Positions 36,301 through 44,100 of a stretch of 64,000 bases of DNA are shown here, piece by piece (position 1 is the first letter of the stretch; each line of letters opens with the position of its first letter). The stretch spans positions 41,245-105,244 of the forward strand of contig JAIBAN010000016.1 of NCBI GenBank assembly GCA_019695185.1, given 5' to 3'. Origin of the DNA: Blastocatellia bacterium (GTDB taxonomy: Bacteria; Acidobacteriota; Blastocatellia; Chloracidobacteriales; Chloracidobacteriaceae). The notes under the pieces were generated by a model. That model ran no database searches, was not told the DNA's origin, and saw only the letters and a list, made by a program, of their open reading frames with translations. The position numbers were made by a program, and so were the translations under genes.

Positions 36301-36910
36301 TTTCCGAAAGTCCGCAGGCGACCCGCATAAAGAAATATTGCGGAGTTTCAATCACATCGCGGCTTGTCCGGTGACGCAGCAGATAGCGGTCGTAAACAGT
36401 CCGTAACCCAAAGAATTCAAAGAGATAATTGCGGTCGGGATCAATGGCGTTGTTGAGTTTGCGGCTGTTTGCGGTGACGAACTGCGAAACCCGTTCGTTG
36501 ACGAGTCCCTGGCTGTAGGCAGAGGCAATGGATTGCGAAAAGCTGTGGATTTCCTGGTTTTCGACTTCCTTGTCAATGTAGGTTGAAAGCAGTCGGGCAC
36601 CAAGCTGGGAATATTCCGGTTCCTCGACAATCAGGGCTGCCGCTGTCTGAATCGAAAGCCGGTCGAGTTCCTTGGTGGTCGCGCCGTCATACAAACCACT
36701 GATGGTTTTGGTGGCAACTCTCATCGCATCAACATGATGCAATTCAAAGCAGCAGCGCCCGACGGCGCGCACAATCTTGTTGACATCCACCGGCTCAAAC
36801 GAGCCGTTGCGCTTGCGGACGCGCATCTGGGTGGGGATATACACTGCATCACGAGCGTGAGACCTGGTTGGTTGTGGTGAAGCGGCATGTGCCTTTTTTG
36901 AGCCTTCCAC
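33359..36910 (-). CDS. nrdA: Class I ribonucleotide reductase large (alpha) subunit with intein
   Basis: A GTG at 36910 lies 9 bp after AAGGAG and is the best start; GTG 36970 is a weaker one. The precursor has about 1,183 residues, of which 378 are an intein, leaving ~805 for the enzyme. The N-terminal ATP cone is MRVRKRNGSFEPVDVNKIVR. Active-site parts include Cys in LSSCFLLDSPED and CNLGSVNLGQHV, and the C-terminal thiols are in CESCQ. It reduces ribonucleotides with NrdB. The intein interrupts the conserved VNQ-GGRRKGACC stretch. A possible -35/-10 pair lies at 37384-37411, leaving a leader of over 450 nt. Confidence 0.93.
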   Translation of the reverse strand: MEGSKKAHAASPQPTRSHARDAVYIPTQMRVRKRNGSFEPVDVNKIVRAVGRCCFELHHVDAMRVATKTISGLYDGATTKELDRLSIQTAAALIVEEPEYSQLGARLLSTYIDKEVENQEIHSFSQSIASAYSQGLVNERVSQFVTANSRKLNNAIDPDRNYLFEFFGLRTVYDRYLLRHRTSRDVIETPQYFFMRVACGLSETAAEAIELYTTISQLDYVPSTPTLFNSGTQHEQLSSCFLLDSPEDSLEGIYRRYTDVAMLSKYSGGIGIAYHRVRSEGSLIMGTNGKSNGIVPWLKTLDASVAAVNQCFAPETVVFTADGPKEIKDVQVGDLVLGQRGQYRQVTDHFVYRQKDAMVELDIKHSLVPTHVTAGHPFWAIQGVPLEQSISRTLSQLNREVHKATWVEAGKLRKGDYVAQVIPQEIVPVQDFTEADARLYGILLGDGHISKNRSEFGVSGHPEKDAHMQFVREYLTARGIHFWEASRNETFMQIRWSGSRGVVREGTTGRFVGAGEPSLPVTYQDLYDQQGRKRIARRFSHLPHPQTKALLQGLLETDGGVSRGKEIYFTNKSQPLAEGVRYQLLRLGIASAGQSRDRDNSHQGVRSDGTVIQFKGQGRYYDVRIPAVQEIAELVDCQPIVKKNWLVWDNCLWTRVRQTQKAESPAYIHDLKVEGDETYMTSGALVHNGGRRKGACCVYLESWHADIEDFLELRDNTGDDARRTHNLNLANWVPDMFMKRVQADDVWSLFDPKEMPHLTDLYGAEFEAAYLKAETEKRFKKQVKARDLYGRMMRTLAQTGNGWMTFKDSSNRKCNQAGRPENVVHLSNLCTEIIEVTSPEETAVCNLGSVNLGQHVVDGAFDFDKLAKTVRLAIRQLDRVIDLNFYPISTTKTSNMRWRNVGLGIMGLQDVFFKLRMPFDSEASRQLSARIQEEIYFAALDASCKLAEKKGAHPAFPETRAAQGQLQFDLWGVTPTKSGWEDLRHRIKTHGLRNSLLLAIAPTATIASIAGCYECIEPQVSNLFKRETLSGDFLQINKYLVQELKNLSLWNEDIRVKIKLGEGSIQEIAEIPDDVKMLYRTAWEIPMRSLIDMAAERGAFIDQSQSLNLFVESPNIGKLSSMYMYAWQKGLKTTYYLRSRPATRIAKATIAATETVPVAKPVVTDQQALACSLENPESCESCQ
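34847..35980 (-). other. Intein in NrdA with LAGLIDADG homing endonuclease and Gly at +1
   Basis: The 378-residue insert starts with Cys1 (CFAPETVVFTADGPKEIKD, block A), has block B HVTAGHPFW with the TxxH motif, two LAGLIDADG helices (LYGILLGDGHI and LLQGLLETDGG), block F AYIHDLKVEGDETYM and ends in ALVHN (block G). Homologous exteins read straight through VNQGGKRKGA, so the boundaries are clear. Canonical inteins need Cys, Ser or Thr at +1, but here the next residue is Gly. Splicing by the standard branched intermediate is therefore not expected. Confidence 0.88.
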
Positions 36911-37154
36911 GTTGTTGTTCTCCTTCGTCCGGTACCTGAAAAATTTTTGTTTTTCGGGCGACACGGACACCTACGCCCGCAACCATCCTGGCTGAATTTG
37001 CCCTGCGCCCCTTGTTCGTTGGATTTGTTTTTGGCGACACGTCAAGCGTGTCAGTGTGTGTTACCTGCTTCGAATGAAGATTTGGGTTATTACCTGGATA
37101 AATCTTTTTGGGGAGCGTGACAACACTTCTGTGACTGTGAATACGTCACGGAGG

Positions 37155-37214
37155 TTTCTCAAAAACAGGCAGGCACTCAGATGGTGTGGCCATCTGAAGA
37201 TGAATTTTGAGAAA
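37155..37214 (-). other. Nested stem-loop in the nrdA leader region
   Basis: An outer 10-bp perfect inverted repeat TTTCTCAAAA (37155-37164) / TTTTGAGAAA (37205-37214) encloses an inner 8-bp hairpin TCAGATGG (37177-37184) / CCATCTGA (37190-37197). A second dyad GACACG-TCAAG-CGTGTC lies at 37036-37052, closer to nrdA. No T-tract follows. It may be a leader RNA structure, an operator complex or a small palindromic element. Confidence 0.5.
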
Positions 37215-37383
37215 TCACGGCCATTTTCGGCACACAAACCCGCCGTGGGACGACCGCCCCGTCGTACTCAGTCGTTTGGCTTGAGGGCTTGAGGTTGTGA
37301 GTGTTGACACGTTGGTAAGAACCATCGCAAAAACCGCCGATTGTTCTTGGTTGATCGTGAACGGCTGTTCACGCTGATCCGCA

Positions 37384-37411
37384 CCATATAGTAGCAGTTT
37401 GAATTTGTCAA
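37384..37411 (-). promoter_or_regulatory. Candidate nrdA promoter
   Basis: The minus strand has TTGACA (37406-37411) and a TATATG-like -10 about 15 bp further on, within CTACTATATGGTG. The latter partly resembles an NrdR half-box (CwATAT). Spacing is slightly short, and the next structured region (37155-37214) would fall in the leader. Confidence 0.35.
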
Positions 37412-37615
37412 CACATCCAGTTGGGGTTAAATCACCTGAAAATCCTCGCGGTTTTCATACCGCCTTTAGCCGGAATCAGTTGCGGGAAATGTAAAAATTT
37501 TCGGTTGCAGGTGATTCCCTGGGGGCCGGAATTCCCTGATTTCCATGAAAACAACATGTCTGTTTCGCACCATCAGTCCGTCGGTTTGAACACAGCCAGA
37601 ACCGAATGTACCGGG

Positions 37616-38059
37616 TTATTCAGGCTCATTGGTCTGAAAGACCAGTCCGGTTTGGTCCCGAATCTCACCCTGCCGGTTGATGGCTTGTTCCTGGGGTGTA
37701 CAACCCGTCGGCAACGGCGGGTCGGTCCGGCGGAGGTAATCAGGTTTGGCCGCAGAACGCAGCAATGACTCGATGGCCGGTTTGTCCTGTGCCAGTTCCA
37801 ACGGGGTTTGCGGTATGCAATCCCCCCAGGTGCCAACATCCCGCTCTGCACCATGGTGAAGCAGAATCGTGACCCCTGTCACGGAATCAGTCCGGACGGC
37901 TTCAACCAACAACCCCCACCATTCACCCCAGGTGTCTGTGTAGAGTGCATTGTCATTGAGATGGGTTTTGTCAATTTCCAGGAGCTTGTCGAGCAAATCC
38001 CAGTTTTGTTCGTCCAAGGCTGTTTTCAGGTGCGCACGGGTGACTGTGAATGGTTGCAT
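37616..38059 (-). CDS. Short ankyrin-repeat-like protein
   Basis: The 147-residue product has two ankyrin-like units: VTRAHLKTALDEQNWDLLDK and WWGLLVEAVRTDSVTGVTIL followed by LLHHGAERDVGTWGDCIPQT and PLELAQDKPAIESLLRS. The rest is a polar tail. Such proteins mediate protein contacts; no partner is evident. The ribosome site is weak. It is transcribed away from the HtrA gene and points toward the nrd promoter region. A second set of ankyrin repeats occurs in the kinase at 56287-59400. Confidence 0.65.
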   Translation of the reverse strand: MQPFTVTRAHLKTALDEQNWDLLDKLLEIDKTHLNDNALYTDTWGEWWGLLVEAVRTDSVTGVTILLHHGAERDVGTWGDCIPQTPLELAQDKPAIESLLRSAAKPDYLRRTDPPLPTGCTPQEQAINRQGEIRDQTGLVFQTNEPE

Positions 38060-38258
38060 AACAGAAAGAACTGCTGAGGTTGTCTGGTTTCAATCCCAAA
38101 CCAAGCGCGATGAAACAAATCGCGCCACTTTTGAAAAGACATTCTTACAAATTTGTAATCTTGCGGAAAGCTCCTGGAAAGGTTTGATTTGGTATTTTCT
38201 GCCCGAAACAAGAAACAGGGACTCCTCATGAGTACCCTTTCGGACACGGGAGAAAAAT

Positions 38259-39764
38259 ATGAATACAGAGTCTATCGAAGAAACCAAAACATTTGTACGG
38301 AGACATTTGCGGGCTTTTCTACTGACTTCGGGTTTTATTGCGGCCATGTTCCTCGGTGCGGCTTTGGGTGATTTTCGTGGTGGGCGACCCACCTTTGCTC
38401 AAACCCCGCCGGTTGCCACACCAGCCTCGTATGTAACGGGAACGGTCAGCTATGCGCCAATCGTCAATCAGGCATCACCAGCCGTGGTAACCATTCGGGC
38501 CGACCAAAAATCACAGGCGGTGCAGGCCAATCCGTTTCAAGGAAACCCGTTCTTTCAGGAATTTTTCGGAAACCGGGCCATTCCCCAGTTTCGCACACCA
38601 AAACAAAGTGCATTGGGTTCGGGGGTAATCGTCCGGGGCGACGGCTATATTCTGACCAACAATCACGTCGTGGACGGCGCGGATTCCATCAAAGTCGAAC
38701 TCACCGACAAACGTACCTTTGATGCCAAAGTCATCGGCAAGGACAAACCGAGCGACCTGGCGGTATTGAAAATCAACGCCGGAGGGCTGCCCGCTCTGCC
38801 TTTGGGTGATTCGACCAGGGTCCAGGTCGGTGATGTCGTGCTGGCGATTGGAAATCCTCTGGGTGTCGGTCAAACAGTGACGATGGGCATCATCAGCGCC
38901 AAAGGGCGGGCCACTGATTCGGGCGACGGCAGTTTTGAGGACTTTCTGCAAACGGATGCTCCCATCAATCACGGCAACTCCGGCGGAGCCCTCATCAACA
39001 CGGGTGGCGAGCTGGTGGGTATCAACTCGCAGATTGTGTCCAACACCGGCGGCAGTATCGGGATTGGTCTGGCGATTCCTGCCAACATGGCCCGCAATGT
39101 GATGGACCAGTTGATTAAAAACGGGGCCGTGCATCGCGGTCGGCTGGGCGTGCAAATTCAGGCTGTAACTTCGGATATCGCTGCCAGTCTGGGGCTGAAG
39201 GAAGTCCAGGGGGCTTTGGTGAATTCGGTCCAGGCCGACAGTCCGGCGGAACGGGCGGGCATTCAGCGGGGTGATGTCATTGTGGGAATCAACGGAATCC
39301 GGATTGCCGACAGCAACCTGTTGCGCAACCAGATTGCCGCCCTGCAACCGGGCACCGCCGTCACGCTGACCATTATTCGCAACGGCGAAGAGAAGAACGT
39401 CAACGCTGTCTTAGGAGAACTCTCCGCCGATGCGAATTCCAAAGCCTCCCCGCTGGAACCGGCAGGCGGTGAAAACGGTTCCGGCAAACTCGGAGTGCAG
39501 GTCCAGCCGGTCACCCCGGAAACGGCGGAACGACTTGGCCTGAAACCCAACGAACAGGGCCTGATGGTGGCCGAAGTCACCCCGAACGGGCCTGCCGAGG
39601 AAGCGGGCATTCAGCCGGGTGACGTGATTCAGGAAGTGAACCGCAAACCGGTCCGCAATGCCGCCGATTTGAAAGCCGCGCTCCAGGCCGCCGGACAAAA
39701 ACCGATTCTGCTCCTGCTCAACCGGCGCGGAAACACGCTGTTCCTGACGGTTCGCAACAACTAA
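38259..39764 (+). CDS. HtrA/DegQ-family periplasmic serine protease
   Basis: The 501-residue protein starts 6 bp after GGGAG. A membrane anchor or uncleaved signal (FLLTSGFIAAMFLGAALG) leads to a trypsin-like domain with His136 (LTNNHVVDG), Asp166 (KPSDLAVLK) and Ser241 (NHGNSGGALIN). Two PDZ domains follow: GRLGVQIQAVTSDIAASLGL with AERAGIQRGDVIVGING, and KLGVQVQPVTPETAERLGL with AEEAGIQPGDVIQEVN. It degrades or refolds damaged envelope proteins. A Rho-independent terminator at 40030-40064 ends the transcript about 270 bp later. Confidence 0.95.
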   Translation: MNTESIEETKTFVRRHLRAFLLTSGFIAAMFLGAALGDFRGGRPTFAQTPPVATPASYVTGTVSYAPIVNQASPAVVTIRADQKSQAVQANPFQGNPFFQEFFGNRAIPQFRTPKQSALGSGVIVRGDGYILTNNHVVDGADSIKVELTDKRTFDAKVIGKDKPSDLAVLKINAGGLPALPLGDSTRVQVGDVVLAIGNPLGVGQTVTMGIISAKGRATDSGDGSFEDFLQTDAPINHGNSGGALINTGGELVGINSQIVSNTGGSIGIGLAIPANMARNVMDQLIKNGAVHRGRLGVQIQAVTSDIAASLGLKEVQGALVNSVQADSPAERAGIQRGDVIVGINGIRIADSNLLRNQIAALQPGTAVTLTIIRNGEEKNVNAVLGELSADANSKASPLEPAGGENGSGKLGVQVQPVTPETAERLGLKPNEQGLMVAEVTPNGPAEEAGIQPGDVIQEVNRKPVRNAADLKAALQAAGQKPILLLLNRRGNTLFLTVRNN

Positions 39765-39776
39765 AGAAATTGGGAA

Positions 39777-40064
39777 GGCAGGTTGTGACGGTTACAAAGA
39801 CAGCCTGCCCCTTCAATCAAAAGGCAAAAGGAGGTGATGTCCAGCTTCGACGTGCGTACCTCACTTTCTTTCCCGTGCCGAACGGTTTCGGCATTGTTCT
39901 TGAACCTCGCACCGCCGAGTGGCAACGCTCAGACAGGGAGTCATTCGGTTCTGCTTTTCCAGCACAACAGACTTGTTTTCAAGTCAAGCGTGCTTGTTTG
40001 CTCACTCCTCTCTATCCACAGCTTGGCATCGGTGGCGGGGGCGTTCCCTGCCACCGTTTTTTTT
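39777..40064 (+). ncRNA. Candidate small RNA or leader peptide region ending in a terminator
   Basis: The stretch after the HtrA gene has a GGCAGGTTGT/ACAGCCTGCC hairpin (39777-39809), a strong AAAAGGAGGTGATG ribosome-like site (39824-39838), a tight TGCCGAA-CGGT-TTCGGCA hairpin (39876-39893) and the terminator at 40030-40064. An in-frame peptide starting MSSFDVRTSLSFPC follows the ribosome site but resembles nothing I know. It may be a 3'-UTR-derived sRNA or encode a small protein. Confidence 0.3.
40030..40064 (+). terminator. Rho-independent terminator upstream of the GGDEF gene
   Basis: The stem CGGTGGCGGGG / CCCTGCCACCG (one G-T pair, loop GCGTT) is followed directly by eight T (40057-40064). 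It ends transcription from the HtrA side and rules out the long upstream extension of the diguanylate cyclase frame. Confidence 0.85.
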
Positions 40065-40104
40065 GCCACCCTTACCCTTCACAGCTACAATCCGACCGAA
40101 AGTG

Positions 40105-41068
40105 GATGCCAGTCATGCGTTTGACCGCAGAATTAACTCACGAAAGAACCGCGCCCCTGGCCGCAAATTCCTGGGAGAGTGGACAGACGCCCTGGCTCAA
40201 AATTGGTTGGGGGGTGCTCGTTCTGGCAGGTTTGGCGGCAGTCGCCGTGATTGACCGGGATACCGGCAGCGCCCCTTTTCAGCATTTGTACTATCTGCCC
40301 ATCATCCTCGGCGGCGTGGTTTTTGGATATCGAGGGGGAGGTTTGACCTCTCTCGGCGCGATGTTGCTGTTTCATTCGGTCAATAACGGTTTAAGCCAGT
40401 TTCACTACACGCCGGGCGATATGGTGCAAATGTTTCTTTTCTCGGCAGTTGGAATTGTAACCGCCAAACTCCGCGAAGACGCCCGGCGCATGCACCTGCT
40501 GGCCCATACCGATGATGTCACCGGGTTGCACAACCTGCGGTCATTTGAGGCGCACCTGAACCGGTTGCTCCGGGCGGCAACCCGGAACCAAACCCCAATT
40601 ACTCTGATGGTGCTGGATTTGGACAATCTTAAACGATTGAATGACACCTATGGCCATCTGGTGGGTTGTGAAGCGGTCCGGACGGTTGGATTTCATCTGA
40701 AAAAGGAATTGCCGGTCGAAGCGGTCGCCTGTCGTTACGGTGGGGATGAGTTTGTCATTGCCCTGCCGGACTGCTCACCTGCCAAAGCGGTTGAAAACGC
40801 CGAACGCATTCGCCAGACGGTTTTTGCCTGCGCCCCTGAACTGGCCGGGCACCTTTTTCCGAGCCGGACACTGACCGTCAGTATCGGGTGTGTGACGGTC
40901 ACGCCCACCCTGCCAGGGAACCTTGCTGAATTTGGGGAAAACCTGTTCCGCCAGGCCGATGAAGCACTCTATCAGGCCAAGGCTCAGGGAAAAAATCAGG
41001 TTTTCGTCAACGAAGCCAACGCACCGGGCAGTTCAGCCGGTTTCGTACCTGACTTGTCAAGAAGCTGA
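40105..41068 (+). CDS. Membrane-bound diguanylate cyclase (GGDEF)
   Basis: I start at ATG 40105 (40114 is close) because the frame further upstream crosses a terminator. The ~320-residue protein has membrane helices (IGWGVLVLAGLAAVAVI, LYYLPIILGGVVFGY and two more), then a GGDEF domain from LAHTDDVTGLHNLRSFEAHL. The catalytic signature is RYGGDEFVIALPD and the metal site DLDNLKRLNDTYGH. No RxxD inhibitory site is visible five residues before GGDEF. It should make cyclic di-GMP from two GTP. No effector domain gene is adjacent; the megasynthase begins 55 bp after its stop. Confidence 0.9.
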
Positions 41069-41083
41069 ACCGGGCAGTATAAC

Positions 41084-41122
41084 CACGCCTCATCCCCAAC
41101 CACTGAGAGGCGTGCTTTTTTT
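41084..41122 (+). terminator. Terminator-like hairpin abutting the megasynthase start codon
   Basis: CACGCCTC (41084-41091) pairs with GAGGCGTG (41107-41114), followed by C and seven T (41116-41122); the ATG is at 41124. It can end the diguanylate cyclase transcript. Because the only ribosome-like sequence (GAGAGG) is in its 3' arm, it may also work as an attenuator or translation switch for the megasynthase. Confidence 0.75.
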
Positions 41123-41123
41123 G

Positions 41124-44100
41124 ATGCCAAAACAAACAATTGTTGATGTGTTACGCAGCCGGGCCACCGGACAGCCGGACCGCCATGCCTATTCTTTTTT
41201 GGAAAACGGTGAAGTCGAGTCTGCTTCCATTACCTATGCCGGGTTGGACGAGCGGGCCCGCACCATCGGCGCAGCCTTGCAGGAACGGCACGCCCAAGGA
41301 GAGCGGGCACTGTTGCTGTTTCAACCGGGGATTGAGTATCTGGCTGCTTTCTTTGGCTGTCTGTATGCCGGTGTGGTGGCCGTGCCGCTCTATCCGCCCC
41401 GGCCCAATCGGGGATTGCAGCGGGTTCAATCCGTGGTGGCGGATGCCCAGGCAAAATATGTGCTGACCAGCGGTTCGCTCTTGGGCAAACTGGCCAAGGC
41501 GGTGCAGCAGACACCAGACCTGGAGGGCATTGATTGGCTGGCCGCCGACAGTTTGGAAGAACAGTTGGCACCCTCCTGGCAACAGCCCGACCTGACACCC
41601 GAAAGCCTCGCCTTTTTGCAATATACCTCCGGCTCGACCGGTACGCCCAAAGGGGTCATGGTGAGCCATGACAACATTCTTGCAGACCAGCAAATCATTC
41701 ATCAGGGAATGAATCAGGCCGAAACCGGAGTCTTTGTTTCCTGGCTGCCTCCCTATCATGACATGGGGTTGATTGGGTCCATTTTATATCCTTTGTTTGG
41801 CGGATTTCCGGGGTATCTGATGCCCCCGGCGGCATTTTTGCAGCGTCCGCTTCGCTGGTTGCAGGCCATTTCAAAATACCGGGGAACCATTGGCGGCTCA
41901 CCCAATTTCGGATTTGATTTATGTGTCCGGAAAAGCACTCCGGAAGAGCGTCAGGCCCTCGATTTGAGCAGTTGGGAGGTGGCGTTCAACGGGGCGGAGC
42001 CAATTCGTCCGGAAACCATAGCTGCCTTTACCGCCGCCTTTGCCCCTTGCGGATTTCGGCAAACCGCTTTTTATCCCTGCTATGGATTGGCTGAATGCAC
42101 CCTGATGGCAACCGGCGGGCAAAAATTGGAGGCTCCCTGGCTCGATACATTTGCAGCCGTTGGCCCGCAACCGCTGGTCAGTTCCGGAACAGCCCTGCTG
42201 GAGGAACGCATCGTCATTGCCCATCCGGAAACCCTGGTACCCCAACCGGAGGGGGAGGTTGGTGAAATTCTGTTGGCTGGTCGGCACGTGGCCCAAGGGT
42301 ATTGGAACCGTTCCGCCGAGACTGAGGCCACGTTTCGGGCTTTCCTGGCTGACAGCGGGGAAGGCCCGTTTTTGCGCACCGGTGATTTGGGATTGCTCCG
42401 CGACGGTCGGCTATTTGTCACCGGACGGCTCAAGGATGTGATGATTTTGCGGGGCCGCAATGTCTATCCGCAGGATGTCGAACAGGCGGCGGAAACGTCC
42501 CATCCGGCAGCCAGGCTGACCGGCACCGCCGCTTTTTCGATTGAAGTCAACGGCCAGGAGGAACTGGTGGTCCTTCAGGAACTTGAATTCCGGAGCAAAG
42601 CGAACCCACTGGAAGTTATCGCCGCCATTCGCCGCGCGATGGCCGAAGCCCATGAACTGGATTGCCACGCCATTCGCATTGTGAAAGGAGGGACGCTTCC
42701 CAAAACCTCCAGCGGGAAAATTCAGCGGCGGCGGTGCCGCCAGTTGTTTGTGGAGGGCCAACTGGAGACGGTCGAAAACGGGACCTGGACCCGTCCTTCC
42801 GAAACTGTCACAGCGGCAAACCCAAACATGGTTGACCTGACCATTTGGCTGGCGACCCGGCTGGCGGCCCGGCTGGGGTGCTCTCCGGATGAAATTGATG
42901 TGACGCAACCTTTTGCTTCTTTTGGGCTTGGTTCACTGGATGCGGTCAATCTGGCGGAAGACCTGTCCCGTCATTTGGGCCGCGAGCTGTCTCCCACCCT
43001 GATTTGGGATTATCCCACCATTGACACTCTGACTGCTTTTCTGAACCCCGGAAAAACACCGGCATCTCACTCCATACAAAACTCAGTCCTCAGTCCTCAG
43101 CCCTCAGTTCTTGAAAAACCCTCCTCAGCCCTGAGCGAAGGGATAGCCATTGTCGGGATTGGATGCCGGTTTCCCGGCCATGTCACGACAGTCGGGGATT
43201 TTTGGAAGATGCTGGTCGAGGGTGGAACCGGAATCAGTACGGTTCCGTCCGAACGGTGGGAAGTTGCTCCGGATGCGCCCACCGCACTCAGGTACGGCGG
43301 TTTTCTGGCTGAAGTGGATGGGTTTGATACGGCTTTTTTTGGCATTGCGCCCCGTGAAGCTGTGCGCATGGACCCGCAGCAACGGCTGTTGCTCGAAGTC
43401 GCCTGGGAAGCCCTGGAAGATGCGGCCATTGCGCCCGCAACCTTGAAGGGCAGCAAAACCGGGGTTTTTGTTGGTATCAGTCAAAGTGATTACAGCCGGA
43501 TGCAGTTTGACGAAATTGACCCCTACATCGGCACCGGCAATGCTCTGAGTCTGGCCGCCAATCGGATTTCCTATTGGCTGGATGTGCGTGGGCCGAGTCT
43601 GGCCCTGGATACGGCCTGTTCCTCATCGTTGGTGGCGGTCCATGCCGCCTGTCACAGTCTCCGCTCCGGCGAGTCGCATCTGGCGCTGGCCGGCGGGGTC
43701 AATTTGATACTGACACCGGAACTGACCGAGGTTTTTAACCAAGCCAACATGCTGGCTCCCGATGGCCGTTGCAAGACCTTTGACAAAGATGCCAATGGGT
43801 ATGTGCGCGGCGAAGGGGTGGCAGTGGTGGTGCTCAAACGGCTGGCCGAGGCCCAACGGGACGGAAACCCGATTTGGGCTGTGATTCGTGGTTCGGCCAT
43901 CAATCAGGACGGGCGCAGCAACGGCCTGACGGCTCCGAATGGAACCGCTCAACAGGCTGTCATCCGCGAAAGTCTGGCCCAGGCAGGTATTCCGGCAGCC
44001 TCCATCAGTTATGTGGAGGCCCACGGAACGGGTACACCGCTGGGTGACCCGATTGAATTTGGCGCATTGCAACAGGTGCTGGCGACTGAACGTCCGGCTG

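Noticed and set aside
39770..40104. Upstream extension of the diguanylate cyclase frame
   Set aside because: It crosses a strong Rho-independent terminator at 40030-40064 and lacks conserved sequence.
40923..41123. Upstream extension of the megasynthase frame
   Set aside because: It overlaps the GGDEF gene and a terminator; FAAL homology starts at the ATG at 41124.
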